From: JBAXLO01 sp037134755
GTDB taxonomy: Bacteria > Bacteroidota > Bacteroidia > Bacteroidales > JACABE01
NCBI GenBank assembly: GCA_037134755.1
Contig: JBAXLO010000010.1
Location: 1 to 42,449, forward strand
Reading direction: 5' to 3'
Length of the DNA stretch: 42,449 nt
Below are positions 17,359 to 26,046 of this stretch, piece after piece. Both the position numbers and the translations under genes were made by a program. A model generated the notes under the pieces. The model saw nothing but the letters and a program-made list of their open reading frames with translations, had not been told where the DNA came from and did no database searches. How positions within the stretch are numbered: the stretch's first letter is position 1; each line of letters begins with the position of its first letter.

Positions 17359-17545
17359 AATAAAGTTTTTTATAGATTTATTACCATGGACATTTTTGGC
17401 TTATTATCTATATCTTGTCCCTCTTAAAAAGAAAAATTATCCAAGTTATAAAAGAAAAGTAGAGTTTATTAATCTGATGCTTTATATTTCATATTTTAGT
17501 ATAATAATTTATTTCATAGATATTTTTATTATTAATAAAAGATAA
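17345..17545 (+). CDS. Possible small two-helix membrane protein or remnant
   Basis: Sixty-six codons from ATG at 17345. Two hydrophobic segments are visible (IIKFFIDLLPWTFLAYYLYL and, near the end, a segment FINLMLYISYFSIIIYF) separated by a basic loop PLKKKNYPSYKRK. The frame opens further upstream to a non-ATG start at 17297, inside the opposite-strand gene. A good intrinsic terminator follows 15 bp after the stop, on this strand, which is the best reason to think this was or is a gene. The product is not recognised. Confidence 0.35.
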   Translation: MSVSIIKFFIDLLPWTFLAYYLYLVPLKKKNYPSYKRKVEFINLMLYISYFSIIIYFIDIFIINKR

Positions 17546-17560
17546 AATTAATTCCATGTT

Positions 17561-17586
17561 AGACCTAAGGGGACGCTAGGTCTTTT
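17561..17586 (+). terminator. Intrinsic terminator
   Basis: Perfect 7-bp stem AGACCTA/TAGGTCT with loop AGGGGACGC and trailing T-rich bases on the plus strand only. It suits the small gene ending at 17545. Confidence 0.65.
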
Positions 17587-17616
17587 AGTATTAATTAATA
17601 TTCCTTTAAATCAAAA

Positions 17617-17646
17617 AAGCTCGCACTAAACTAATGATGAGAGCTT
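17617..17646. terminator. Weak hairpin
   Basis: Stem AAGCTC/GAGCTT around an 18-nt loop, preceded by six A. On the minus strand the A run becomes a T run, so it could be a minus-strand terminator, but no gene is close upstream on that strand. Confidence 0.25.
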
Positions 17647-17727
17647 CTTAAAATCTTCCTTAGTCTTCTCTTTTTTTCATAAAACTTAAAATAATTTCTA
17701 AATTTATTTAATTTTAAAACACATTTT

Positions 17728-17945
17728 AAAAAAATTCCGATTATACAAAAGAATTTAATTATTTCGTTAAATATACTCCGATTACACAGTATCTTTTTTT
17801 GGTTTAGGATAATCGGAGCCGATTATACCATCCCCCAAAAAAATAGCATAAAATCGGAGCCGATTTTACCATCCCATAAAAAAAGATGCATAAATCGGAG
17901 CCGATTTTACCATCCCGCGAAAAGATATGCACGAGTCGGACTCTT
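17728..17945. repeat. Non-coding tandem array with an exact 41-bp period
   Basis: The anchor CCGATTA recurs with its first base at 17737, 17778, 17819, 17860 and 17901, and a degraded sixth unit follows at 17942. The three central units are nearly identical and carry the inverted repeat AATCGGAGCCGATT followed by an A/T stretch, CCATCCC and an A run. Outer units have decayed. The period is not a multiple of three, so the array is not coding. Confidence 0.85.
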
Positions 17946-18126
17946 TATGAATGTTTTACAAAAACAAGGAGAATTTAGAAGTTTTGTGTTTGGAAATGCT
18001 TATTACCTATTTCAGCTGTCGTAATAGTTAAGCTTAACAATAATTCTTTTAGATATGCCAGAGTTATTAAATAAAGAAATATTAAATAAATCTATACGTT
18101 TTATATTATTTTGTGATAAAAAAGAG

Positions 18127-18134
18127 TAAGTTTG
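18127..18134 (+). promoter_or_regulatory. Possible -7 element of the 18167-19761 operon
   Basis: TAAGTTTG followed by C fits the Bacteroidota -7 box and lies 33 bp upstream of the first ATG. No TTG at the right distance upstream. Confidence 0.45.
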
Positions 18135-18166
18135 CATTAAAATATTAAAATAATATACCAATATAT

Positions 18167-18430
18167 ATGTCAAGGAGTATTCATACAACTTATGCTGATT
18201 TAAAAGAATTGACTAAAAAAGAAATCGAAGAGCAATATGTTGACCCAGATTCTGATTTGGCAAAACTTGGTCATAAATCTTTTATAAAAAATGAAATAAA
18301 AATTACTCGAAAGAATAAAAAAATTGCAGAAGATTTAAAAAAGAAAAAACGAATTATAATATATCATTGCTACAAGCGGAATTTTAAAACAATAAAGAAA
18401 AGAAAACGCAACAGCAATAAAACAAAATAA
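18167..18430 (+). CDS. Small highly charged protein of unknown function
   Basis: An 87-residue protein with no signal peptide or membrane segment. The first 45 residues are mixed (MSRSIHTTYADLKELTKKEI, then DPDSDLAKLGHKS). The rest is strongly basic, with runs such as KKKKR and KKRKR, compatible with nucleic-acid or ribosome contact, although no domain is recognised. It resembles short Bacteroidota proteins that begin MSRSIH..TY.DL, from memory only. It is first of three closely spaced genes; the next starts 6 bp after its stop. Confidence 0.55.
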   Translation: MSRSIHTTYADLKELTKKEIEEQYVDPDSDLAKLGHKSFIKNEIKITRKNKKIAEDLKKKKRIIIYHCYKRNFKTIKKRKRNSNKTK

Positions 18431-18436
18431 AAAGGG

Positions 18437-18871
18437 ATGAAAAAGAAACTTATTTTCGCAATATTACTTTGTATTATATTTAATTATATTAAAGCACAAA
18501 AGAAAAATGATTGTAAAGATGTAGGAATAAAATATGATACTATTAATTATATAAATAGAAAAGTTATATCTGAGGTTACATATTGTATCGATACAAAAAA
18601 GTTATTATTTGGTCAATCGTTTTTCGATAATAAAGAAGAATGTGTTTGTTTTGAATATTATTATAATAAAAACGGGAGATTAAAAAAGATAATTTATTGG
18701 ACATTTCATTATAATAAATCTGGTTATGATACAGATAATAAATATGCAATAATTAAATTTAAAGGCAAAGACAAAACAAATTATCATTCAAAGAATATAA
18801 AATTTACAATTGAATTAGCTAAAAGAATTGCTCAAATAAATTATAAAACTTATTTACTCTTTCCCATTTAA
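18437..18871 (+). CDS. Small exported protein of unknown function
   Basis: A 144-residue protein with a signal peptide (cleavage near residue 20, after KAQ). The mature part has a cluster of Cys (DCKD, YCID, ECVCF) and a segment YYYNKNGRLKKIIYW that looks like a single MORN-type or wall-associated repeat strand. No catalytic motif. It lies 6 bp after the preceding gene and 11 bp before the fructosamine-kinase gene, so the three are probably one transcript. Confidence 0.55.
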   Translation: MKKKLIFAILLCIIFNYIKAQKKNDCKDVGIKYDTINYINRKVISEVTYCIDTKKLLFGQSFFDNKEECVCFEYYYNKNGRLKKIIYWTFHYNKSGYDTDNKYAIIKFKGKDKTNYHSKNIKFTIELAKRIAQINYKTYLLFPI

Positions 18872-18882
18872 AAGAAACTTTT

Positions 18883-19761
18883 ATGATTTCAGAAAGCATC
18901 AAACACAAAGCAATTGAAATAATTTCGGAGCATACAGGCAAGCAAATCCTTAAGCTCGAATCACAAGCTATAAGTGGAGGCGATATTAATGCTGCATGCA
19001 AGCTTACAAATGGCTTGGATACTTATTTTATTAAATATAATGATGCCTTTAAATATCCGGTAATGTTTATGGTAGAGGCTATGGGTTTAAATGTACTTAA
19101 AGAAGCTAATGAATTGTATATACCTGAAGTAATTGGCTATGGTGAAGCCGAAAAAGATGCTTTTCTTATCTTGGAATACATTAATCAGGGTGTAAAAATT
19201 GATAACTTCTGGCATGATTTTGGACATCGTCTTGCTTGTCTTCACACACATACAGCAGAATCTTTTGGTTTGGATAACGATAATTATATAGGTTCGCTCC
19301 ATCAGTCAAATAATAAGCAGACTAATTGGAGTAGTTTCTTTATTGAAGAAAGACTTTTGCCTCAAATTAAATTAGCCAGAAATAAAGGAGAGATCAGAAA
19401 GTTAACTGTTGATAGATTTGAGAATTTCTTTAAATATATTGATGAAATCTTTCCTAAAGAAAACCCCGCGTTAGTACATGGAGATCTGTGGAATGGCAAT
19501 TATATGATAGGCTCTAAAGGAACAGCAGCACTTATAGATCCGGCAGTATATTATGGGCATCGCGAAATGGATATAGCCATGACACAATTGTTTGGAGGTT
19601 TCCCAAAAGAGTTTTATGAAGGTTATAACGAAAGATATCCAATGGAAAAAGACTGGAGGAATCGTATGGATTATTGCAACTTATATCCCTTAATGGTGCA
19701 TGTTAATTTATTTGGCGGAGGATATCTCCATTCTGTAGAGAATATTATTAATAAATTCTGA
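18883..19761 (+). CDS. Fructosamine kinase family protein
   Basis: A 292-residue cytoplasmic kinase of the fructosamine/ketosamine-3-kinase family (aminoglycoside-phosphotransferase fold), which phosphorylates sugar adducts on amines so that they fall off. Key motifs: the Gly-rich loop region SGGDINAACKL (about 28-38), FIKYN with the ATP-binding Lys, HGDLWNGN (catalytic loop) and IDPAVYYGHREMDIAM (metal-binding Asp). Length is normal for the family. It ends 4 bp before the stop of the convergent lysE-like gene. Confidence 0.9.
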   Translation: MISESIKHKAIEIISEHTGKQILKLESQAISGGDINAACKLTNGLDTYFIKYNDAFKYPVMFMVEAMGLNVLKEANELYIPEVIGYGEAEKDAFLILEYINQGVKIDNFWHDFGHRLACLHTHTAESFGLDNDNYIGSLHQSNNKQTNWSSFFIEERLLPQIKLARNKGEIRKLTVDRFENFFKYIDEIFPKENPALVHGDLWNGNYMIGSKGTAALIDPAVYYGHREMDIAMTQLFGGFPKEFYEGYNERYPMEKDWRNRMDYCNLYPLMVHVNLFGGGYLHSVENIINKF

Positions 19762-19765
19762 TAGA

Positions 19766-20407
19766 TTACTTAATTAAGAAAGTCTTATATAACAAAAACA
19801 AACCAAAAATAACTAACAAAATACCAACACAACGATTGACCCATTTAAGCACATTATCGTTAAGATAATTCTTAATACTGTGAGCAATAAAACACTTTAA
19901 GATATCGGTACCAAAAACAGAAAGTAAAGTAGCAGAGAAAAACATCAAAGCGGCTTCAAACTTATTAAAACCAGTATATTCTGCAGCAATGCGAGTGGTG
20001 ATAATACCAACCCAAAACACCCAATACAACCACACCGAGGGATTGGCAATGTTTAAGAAAAATCCTTTAACAATAAAAGTAATCATGCCGGGTTTCTTAA
20101 CCTCAACATCGCCTTTTTCAGTTACATGTTGCTTATGCTGAAAAGTATAAATACCAAAGCCAATAAGCATTAAACCTCCCATAGAGCCAACATAAACAGA
20201 ATTATTAGGATCGCTTACCAATTGGGATGCCCCCAAATAAGATAAAAACACTAAGGCCAAATCGCTGATAAAGATACCCAACGCCAGAAATGCACCCGAT
20301 TTAAACCCTCTGTGGATACTGGTTTGCACCAAAGCAAAAAAAGCAGGACCAATTAATATTGCGAGCGTTAAACCGAGAACACAACCCTCAAACAGTAGAT
20401 GCAGCAT
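19766..20407 (-). CDS. LysE family amino-acid exporter
   Basis: A 213-residue inner-membrane protein with about six helices. The N-terminal LAILIGPAFFALVQTSIHRGFKSG matches the LysE/RhtB signature (GP..f.....s...G...G), and the second conserved area is NPSVWLYW. Family members export amino acids or small amino-acid derivatives using the proton gradient. It follows the GH3-type gene by 42 bp on the same strand, so co-transcription is likely. The substrate cannot be read from sequence. Confidence 0.88.
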   Translation of the reverse strand: MLHLLFEGCVLGLTLAILIGPAFFALVQTSIHRGFKSGAFLALGIFISDLALVFLSYLGASQLVSDPNNSVYVGSMGGLMLIGFGIYTFQHKQHVTEKGDVEVKKPGMITFIVKGFFLNIANPSVWLYWVFWVGIITTRIAAEYTGFNKFEAALMFFSATLLSVFGTDILKCFIAHSIKNYLNDNVLKWVNRCVGILLVIFGLFLLYKTFLIK

Positions 20408-20449
20408 ATTTTATTTATTTTATAATACTAATAATTTATTAAACCCGAA

Positions 20450-21994
20450 TTATAAATTCTTATTGTAATTTTTAAGAAATTCTTCCCAATCTGCTAATTT
20501 CTCACTCTTTAAAACGCGAGGGAATTTAGTTTGCCCACCTTCTTTACCATGTTGTTTTAACCAATCGTAAAACACATGCGATGGATAAGTTTCAACAAAC
20601 ACATCCTTTATAGCAGCTATTCGCTCAACCCTATAATCATCGTTTAATTTCTTTAAATACTCATCAATTTTAGCACTTGCAAGGGTAGGATCAAGATTGT
20701 CATCGGTTCCCAGAAACCATTTATGCGCAAACATATTATCATGCTCAATACCACAAACAGTAAACTCCTTTACCTCTACATTTAGCTTGTCGCAAAGCAT
20801 TTTAACAGCCCTGTTCATGTTTTCTTGCGAAAGATGTTCTCCACAAATATTAAGAAAATGTTTAGTACGACCGGTAATAACAATCTCACTCAGTTTTTTA
20901 GAAGTAAACTTAATAGTATCACCTATTAAATAACGCCAAGCACCGGCATAAGAAGATATTAACAAAGCATATTCTTTATTTTCTTCAACATCTTTTATAG
21001 TTAATGTTTCAGGAAATTCAAGTATATTTCCTGATGAATCGAAATTCTTTTCATTAAATGGAACAAACTCAAAAAACAATCCATTATCACAAACCAATCT
21101 CATCGAATTAGTGTTAGGACGGCTTTGATAAGCTAAGAAACCTTCAGAAGCCAGATATGTTTCCATGTAAGTTAAAGGTCTGGCCAAAAGTTTTTCAAAA
21201 CCTTTCTTATAAGGTTCAAAAGACACACCCCCATGAACATAAATGGACAGATTAGGCCAAATATCATGTATAGTTTTTACTTTATAATGAGCAATGATTT
21301 TCTCCATTAATATCTGCAACCAAGCCGGCACACCTACAATTACACCTATATCCCAATTACTTGCATTCTTTACAATTTCATCTAGTTTAGTACTCCAATC
21401 TCTTTCTTTAGAAATTCTTTTACCGGGTTTGTAAAAATGCTCAAACCAAAAGGGAATATTACCTGCTGTAATACCTGAAAGATCACCTTCATAATATGTT
21501 CCATTATATTGAAGATGCGTACTTCCGCCAAGCATAAGTATACCTTTTTCATAAAACTCGTTAGGGAAATCATATTTAGCTAATGAAATTAATTGACGGA
21601 TACTGGTCTTTTTAATAGCCCTTAACATATCGCTTGTAACAGGAATATACTTGCTTGAAGCCTCAGAAGTACCTGAACTTAAAGCAAAGTATTTAACTTT
21701 ACCCGGCCAGGTAACAAACGCTTCACCATGTAAGGAGCGATACCACCACTTCGAGAATATTGAATTATAATCATGAACCGGTACTTTTTCTTTAAAAGCT
21801 TTTACTACATCGTCTGCTTTCAAAAGTTCCATAAAATCGTAATGCTCGCCGAAAGTAGTGAAATATGCCTTCTTAAGCAATTTTTTAAGTACTTTGCGTT
21901 GTGCTCTTTCAGCATTAAACCTACGGCGATTTTCGATAGGAATGATGCTTCTTAACTCAATTGCTCTTTTAATAATCGAACCTAATATTGGCAT
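20450..21994 (-). CDS. GH3-type acyl-acid amidosynthetase
   Basis: A 514-residue adenylate-forming enzyme of the GH3 family (the plant auxin-responsive GH3 proteins). The family activates a carboxylic acid with ATP and joins it to an amino acid. Motifs seen: phosphate-binding LSSGTSEASSKYIPVT (about 105-120), METYLASEG, and RYLIGDTIKF with the hinge region TGRTKHFLNICGEHLSQENM. The last 100 residues form the mobile C-terminal domain. Length is normal for bacterial members. A LysE-type exporter follows. The acid and amino-acid partners are unknown. Confidence 0.9.
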   Translation of the reverse strand: MPILGSIIKRAIELRSIIPIENRRRFNAERAQRKVLKKLLKKAYFTTFGEHYDFMELLKADDVVKAFKEKVPVHDYNSIFSKWWYRSLHGEAFVTWPGKVKYFALSSGTSEASSKYIPVTSDMLRAIKKTSIRQLISLAKYDFPNEFYEKGILMLGGSTHLQYNGTYYEGDLSGITAGNIPFWFEHFYKPGKRISKERDWSTKLDEIVKNASNWDIGVIVGVPAWLQILMEKIIAHYKVKTIHDIWPNLSIYVHGGVSFEPYKKGFEKLLARPLTYMETYLASEGFLAYQSRPNTNSMRLVCDNGLFFEFVPFNEKNFDSSGNILEFPETLTIKDVEENKEYALLISSYAGAWRYLIGDTIKFTSKKLSEIVITGRTKHFLNICGEHLSQENMNRAVKMLCDKLNVEVKEFTVCGIEHDNMFAHKWFLGTDDNLDPTLASAKIDEYLKKLNDDYRVERIAAIKDVFVETYPSHVFYDWLKQHGKEGGQTKFPRVLKSEKLADWEEFLKNYNKNL

Positions 21995-22104
21995 TTATTT
22001 TAGTATTATTTGAAAGTGTAAAATTATAAAAAATTTTAAATAATAACAGTAATTTAATTTAATAGAATTAATTTTTGTACTTTTATCGACTATTTCAAAC
22101 GATT

Positions 22105-23208
22105 ATGATGCAAAAATTAAAAAGGATTTCAATAATTATTCTGATTATAATCAGTTCGTTAATTCTATTATTTGGGATTTACTTACTTTTCTCAACAATT
22201 ACAAAATTTAAACCACAAGCAGAAGAGAATCTAGAGTTTAAAGGCGAAAAAACATTAAATAAAATAGAAGATGAAGAATTATCTGTTTTGTCATGGAATA
22301 TCGGCTATTGTGGATTAGGCAAGGAAATGGATTTCTTTTATGATGGAGGCAAGCAAGTAACACCCCCAATGTCAAATTATCAAGGATATTTAAATGAAGT
22401 TTTAAACACTATTAATAAATATACTTACGTTGATTTTATGTTTCTTCAGGAAGTTGATATAAAATCTAAAAGAAGTTATTTTTCAAATCAAGAGAAATTA
22501 ATATCAGAGTTCCTTCCTGCTTTTGGTTACGCTTTCGCGAAGAATTATGATGTGCAATATGTTATTATGCCTCCAACCAGCCCAATGGGAAGGGTTAAAG
22601 CCGGTTTAATGTCATTAACCAAATATCAACCAACAGAACTAAAAAGAATTTCATATCCATCTTCTTTTTCTTGGCCTAAGAAGTTATTGATGCTCGATAG
22701 ATGTATGTTATTAGCAAGATATCCATTAACTAATGGGAAGGCATTAGTGATGATAAATACACATAATTCTGCTTATGATGAGGATGGAACTTTAAGAAAA
22801 GTAGAACTCGAAAAACTAAAAACTATTATTACCGGCGAATATGCTAAAGGAAATTATGTTTTAGTGGGTGGTGATTGGAATACGAATCCTCCGGGCTTTG
22901 AAACAAAAACTAATTTTAAGAATGATAAAAAAGAACCTATAAATCCTGCTATAGATATTAATTATATGCCTAAAGATTGGAAATGGTTTTATGATAATAC
23001 TATACCTAGCGAAAGATTTACTGATGAACCTTATATTAAAGGTAAAACTAAGACTACTATTATTGATTACTTTTTGGCATCACCGAATATTGAATTATCA
23101 AGTGTAAGAACTTTAGATTTAGGCTTTGCAAACTCAGATCACAATCCGGTATTATTAAACTTCAAATTGTTGAATTTATTTAGTGATACTTTACAGGCAA
23201 AACATTAA
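22105..23208 (+). CDS. Membrane-anchored endonuclease/exonuclease/phosphatase family protein
   Basis: A protein of 367 residues from the ATG at 22105. A longer frame from a TTG at 22075 would overlap likely promoter sequence, so I prefer the ATG. One N-terminal membrane helix (about 7-30) is followed by the catalytic domain outside the inner membrane. Motifs in order: LSWNIGYCG, FLQEVD (metal-binding Glu), INTHN, GGDWNTNP, and FANSDHNPV with the catalytic Asp-His. The fold covers nucleases, phospholipases and phosphatases; sequence does not show which. It is divergent from the GH3-type gene and stands alone on its strand. Confidence 0.85.
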   Translation: MMQKLKRISIIILIIISSLILLFGIYLLFSTITKFKPQAEENLEFKGEKTLNKIEDEELSVLSWNIGYCGLGKEMDFFYDGGKQVTPPMSNYQGYLNEVLNTINKYTYVDFMFLQEVDIKSKRSYFSNQEKLISEFLPAFGYAFAKNYDVQYVIMPPTSPMGRVKAGLMSLTKYQPTELKRISYPSSFSWPKKLLMLDRCMLLARYPLTNGKALVMINTHNSAYDEDGTLRKVELEKLKTIITGEYAKGNYVLVGGDWNTNPPGFETKTNFKNDKKEPINPAIDINYMPKDWKWFYDNTIPSERFTDEPYIKGKTKTTIIDYFLASPNIELSSVRTLDLGFANSDHNPVLLNFKLLNLFSDTLQAKH

Positions 23209-23261
23209 ATCGACACATCATAAAAACCTAAGTAAACAAGTCCAGATATTTATCGAGAGTA

Positions 23262-23290
23262 TTTATTATTCTTAAAAAAAGAATAATAAA
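23262..23290. terminator. AT-rich perfect hairpin after the EEP-family gene
   Basis: Twelve-base-pair perfect stem TTTATTATTCTT/AAGAATAATAAA with a 5-A loop, 54 bp after the stop at 23208, followed by TTT. Weak pairing energy, but the symmetry is unlikely to be chance. Confidence 0.5.
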
Positions 23291-23401
23291 TTTAACATCT
23301 TTTCGTTAAACAAATATCAATTAATTTAGACCCAATTTAAATTTAATTATTGCAACTGAGATCAAAACTATTATAATGGAAATCAATTTAACAAAATACT
23401 A

Positions 23402-24646
23402 ATGAAGAAAAAGAAATGGTATGTTATAAGTGGCGTTGTAGTTGTACTTGCAGTCCTCTGGTTTTTTACCGGTAGAGGACCAAAGAGTAATGACACAATA
23501 TTTGTCCCTATTAAAAAAGGAAATTTCGAAGTAAAAGTAACAACCACAGGCGAACTTGAAGCCAAAAGTTCAGAAGAAATATATGGCCCTTCCGCATTAA
23601 GAACCATTGGTATATGGCAAGTAAAAATAAGTGATATTATTCCTGACGGAACTGTAGTAGATTCGGGACAATATGTTGCAGCTTTAGATAAAACAGAGAT
23701 TAGTAATAAAATAAAAGATGTTCAAACGGAGTTAGAGAAGCTCGAATCGCAATTAACTCGCACAAAACTTGACACTTCTTTAGACCTTAGAAGTGCAAGA
23801 GACGAATTAATTAATCTAAAGTTTGCAGTAGAAGAACGCCAAATAGTACTTGACCAGTCAAAGTACGAACCACCGGCAAGTATTCGTCAGGCAGAAATAG
23901 ATCTTCAGAGAGCTCAAAGAAATTATGATCAGGCTGTGTCTAATTATAAGCTCAAACATAGTAAAAATAATGCTTTAATGAATGAAGTTACGGCTTCTTA
24001 CGATCAATCTAAGCGTAAGTATGACATGCTTGGGAGCGCATTAAATGAATTTACTGTAAAAGCACCCAAGTCGGGGATGGTAATTTATAAAAGAGATTGG
24101 GATGGCCGCAAACAAGGTGTTGGTGCTACGATAAGCGCCTGGAATAATGTGGTGGCTACCTTACCAAATCTTTCGAAGATGATAACTAAAACTTATATTA
24201 ACGAAATTGATATAAGTAAAGTTAAGGTTGGACAAAAGGTTGAGATAGGTGTAGATGCATTTCCTGATAAAAAGTTTACCGGCAAGGTAACCGAGGTTGC
24301 AAATATAGGAGAGCAGATGCGAGGAACCAATGCCAAAGTATTTGAAGTGAAGATACTGGTGAATGAATACGATTCGATACTTCGTCCGGCAATGACTACC
24401 AAGAATATGATAGTAACTTCAGTTATTCCTAACGTAATGTATGTTCCTATTGAGAGTATTCAAAGAACCGATAGTGTGAGTTTTGTTTATAAGAAGGATG
24501 GTTTAAGTATCGTTAAGCAACAAGTTAGAGTTGGTGCTACTAACGAAAATGAGATCATTATAACTAAAGGCTTAACCGAAGGTGATAATGTTTATTTACT
24601 TCCTCCTGAGAATGCTGATAAACTCAAATTAGTTAAACTAAAATGA
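23402..24646 (+). CDS. HlyD/MacA-type periplasmic adaptor subunit
   Basis: A 414-residue membrane fusion protein that links an inner-membrane transporter to an outer-membrane channel. One N-terminal helix (about 6-22); a first beta barrel/lipoyl half with the segment TTTGELEAKSSEEIYGPSALR; a helical hairpin (about 95-205) with heptad-like pattern; the second lipoyl half (VKAPKSGMVIYKRDW); then the beta-barrel and proximal domains with KVGQKVEIGVDAFPDKKFTG. It overlaps the following permease gene by 4 bp (ATGA), showing tight coupling. Confidence 0.9.
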   Translation: MKKKKWYVISGVVVVLAVLWFFTGRGPKSNDTIFVPIKKGNFEVKVTTTGELEAKSSEEIYGPSALRTIGIWQVKISDIIPDGTVVDSGQYVAALDKTEISNKIKDVQTELEKLESQLTRTKLDTSLDLRSARDELINLKFAVEERQIVLDQSKYEPPASIRQAEIDLQRAQRNYDQAVSNYKLKHSKNNALMNEVTASYDQSKRKYDMLGSALNEFTVKAPKSGMVIYKRDWDGRKQGVGATISAWNNVVATLPNLSKMITKTYINEIDISKVKVGQKVEIGVDAFPDKKFTGKVTEVANIGEQMRGTNAKVFEVKILVNEYDSILRPAMTTKNMIVTSVIPNVMYVPIESIQRTDSVSFVYKKDGLSIVKQQVRVGATNENEIIITKGLTEGDNVYLLPPENADKLKLVKLK

Positions 24647-26037
24647 GTTACAAAAAGAAATTGATACAAAAGGAAAGCGGGCGTTTTGTATATGTGCTAA
24701 ATATAGCTTTTGAAGCTGTGCTCGCTAATAAATTCCGCTCCTTACTTACAGCTTTGGGGATTATTTTCGGAGTAGCTGCGGTTATTGCTATGATGGCTAT
24801 TGGTAATGGAGCACAGAAAGAGATTCTTGATCAGATAAAATTAGTAGGTGTTAATAATATTATTATCACACCAAAGATAGAGAAGAAAGATAAACAGGGC
24901 AAGGATCAACAGTCATCAAGTGATCCTAAAGAAGGCGATGATAAATCAAAGAAGAAGTATTCGCCGGGATTGACTCTTAAAGATGCTGAGAGTATTAAAG
25001 GGATTATTCCTACCGCTAAGCTTGTAAGTCCCGAAGTTACCTTCGAATCAAAGATCATTAACAATGGAGTTAGTGCAAATGCAACTTTAACAGGGGTTAG
25101 CCCTGATTATTTTACTGTTTTTAACCTTAGGATTGTTGATGGTGTAATGTTTAATGAAGAACAACTTCGTGATGGTAAACAAGTTTGTATAATAGGACCT
25201 GTTATTAAATCAAAGTTGTTTCCAAAAGAAGATCCAATTGGCAAATTTATTAAGTGTGATAATATCTGGTTAAAGGTGATAGGTGTTATTGAGAGCAAAA
25301 ATGTAACGCAATCAGCTACAGAAAACCTCGGCATCAGCGATTATAATAAGAATATATATGCTCCCCTGCAAACGCTATTGTTAAGATATAAAGACAGGTC
25401 AATAATTAATGCAGCTTCCATATCATCTTCAAGTGACAATTCGGATGAATCCGTAACAGTTACAAGCAGTGATGACGCTACTAATTTCAATCAATTAGAT
25501 AAGATAGTTGTTCAGGTGGATGAATCTACTAATTTGCCTGCCACAACAGAGCTGCTTAAAAAGATGCTGAAGCGTCGGCATTGTGATGTTGATGACTTTG
25601 AAATTAAGATACCTGAATTGTTGTTAAAACAAGAGCAAAAAACTAAGGATATCTTCAATATTGTGCTTGGTGCCATTGCCAGCATTAGTTTGCTTGTGGG
25701 TGGTATCGGCATTATGAACATCATGCTTGCTTCGGTTATGGAGCGCATTCGGGAAATAGGTATCCGACTTGCTTTAGGAGCTACCAAAAGAGATGTTATC
25801 TTTCAATTTCTTTCCGAAGCTACCATGATAAGTCTTAGTGGTGGTATTGTAGGTATTGTGTTGGGCGTAGCTCTTGCTAAAATCATTATGAAATTAGCAG
25901 GTATCCTCACTATCATCTCGCCTCTATCCATTATTATTTCTTTTTTTGTATCTACTTTGGTAGGTATCTCTTTTGGATATATGCCTGCCCGCAAAGCTGC
26001 TTTGCAAGATCCGGTTACTTCTTTAAGACATGAATAA
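24643..26037 (+). CDS. MacB-type ABC transporter permease (no ATPase domain)
   Basis: A 464-residue FtsX/MacB-family permease. The first helix follows FRSLLTALGIIFGVAAVIAMMAIGNGAQ; a large periplasmic MacB core domain (about 65-340) contains a charged low-complexity insert (KDKQGKDQQSSSDPKEGDDK, about 85-108). Three more helices lie after 345, with GGIGIMNIMLASVMERIREI and the ARKAALQDPVTSLRHE end typical of the family. The N-terminal ATP-binding domain of fused MacB is absent and no ATPase gene lies in the operon, so a separate LolD-like subunit must come from elsewhere. It is coupled to the adaptor upstream and 9 bp from tolC downstream. Confidence 0.9.
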   Translation: MSYKKKLIQKESGRFVYVLNIAFEAVLANKFRSLLTALGIIFGVAAVIAMMAIGNGAQKEILDQIKLVGVNNIIITPKIEKKDKQGKDQQSSSDPKEGDDKSKKKYSPGLTLKDAESIKGIIPTAKLVSPEVTFESKIINNGVSANATLTGVSPDYFTVFNLRIVDGVMFNEEQLRDGKQVCIIGPVIKSKLFPKEDPIGKFIKCDNIWLKVIGVIESKNVTQSATENLGISDYNKNIYAPLQTLLLRYKDRSIINAASISSSSDNSDESVTVTSSDDATNFNQLDKIVVQVDESTNLPATTELLKKMLKRRHCDVDDFEIKIPELLLKQEQKTKDIFNIVLGAIASISLLVGGIGIMNIMLASVMERIREIGIRLALGATKRDVIFQFLSEATMISLSGGIVGIVLGVALAKIIMKLAGILTIISPLSIIISFFVSTLVGISFGYMPARKAALQDPVTSLRHE

Positions 26038-26046
26038 AACAAGACC

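Larger units (their letters stand above)
17546..18166. other. Intergenic region ahead of the fructosamine-kinase operon
   Basis: It holds a terminator (17561-17586), a weak hairpin (17617-17646), the 41-bp array (17728-17945) and a possible -7 box (18127-18134). A 25-residue frame (17947-18024, starting MNVLQKQGEFRSF) begins at the end of the array. It is too short to call but could be a remnant. Confidence 0.5.

Noticed and set aside
17947..18024. 25-residue peptide gene beginning at the end of the 41-bp array
   Set aside because: Too short to support; no promoter box or terminator of its own.
22075..22104. TTG start for the endonuclease/exonuclease/phosphatase gene
   Set aside because: The added residues overlap promoter-like sequence; the ATG at 22105 gives a normal membrane anchor.
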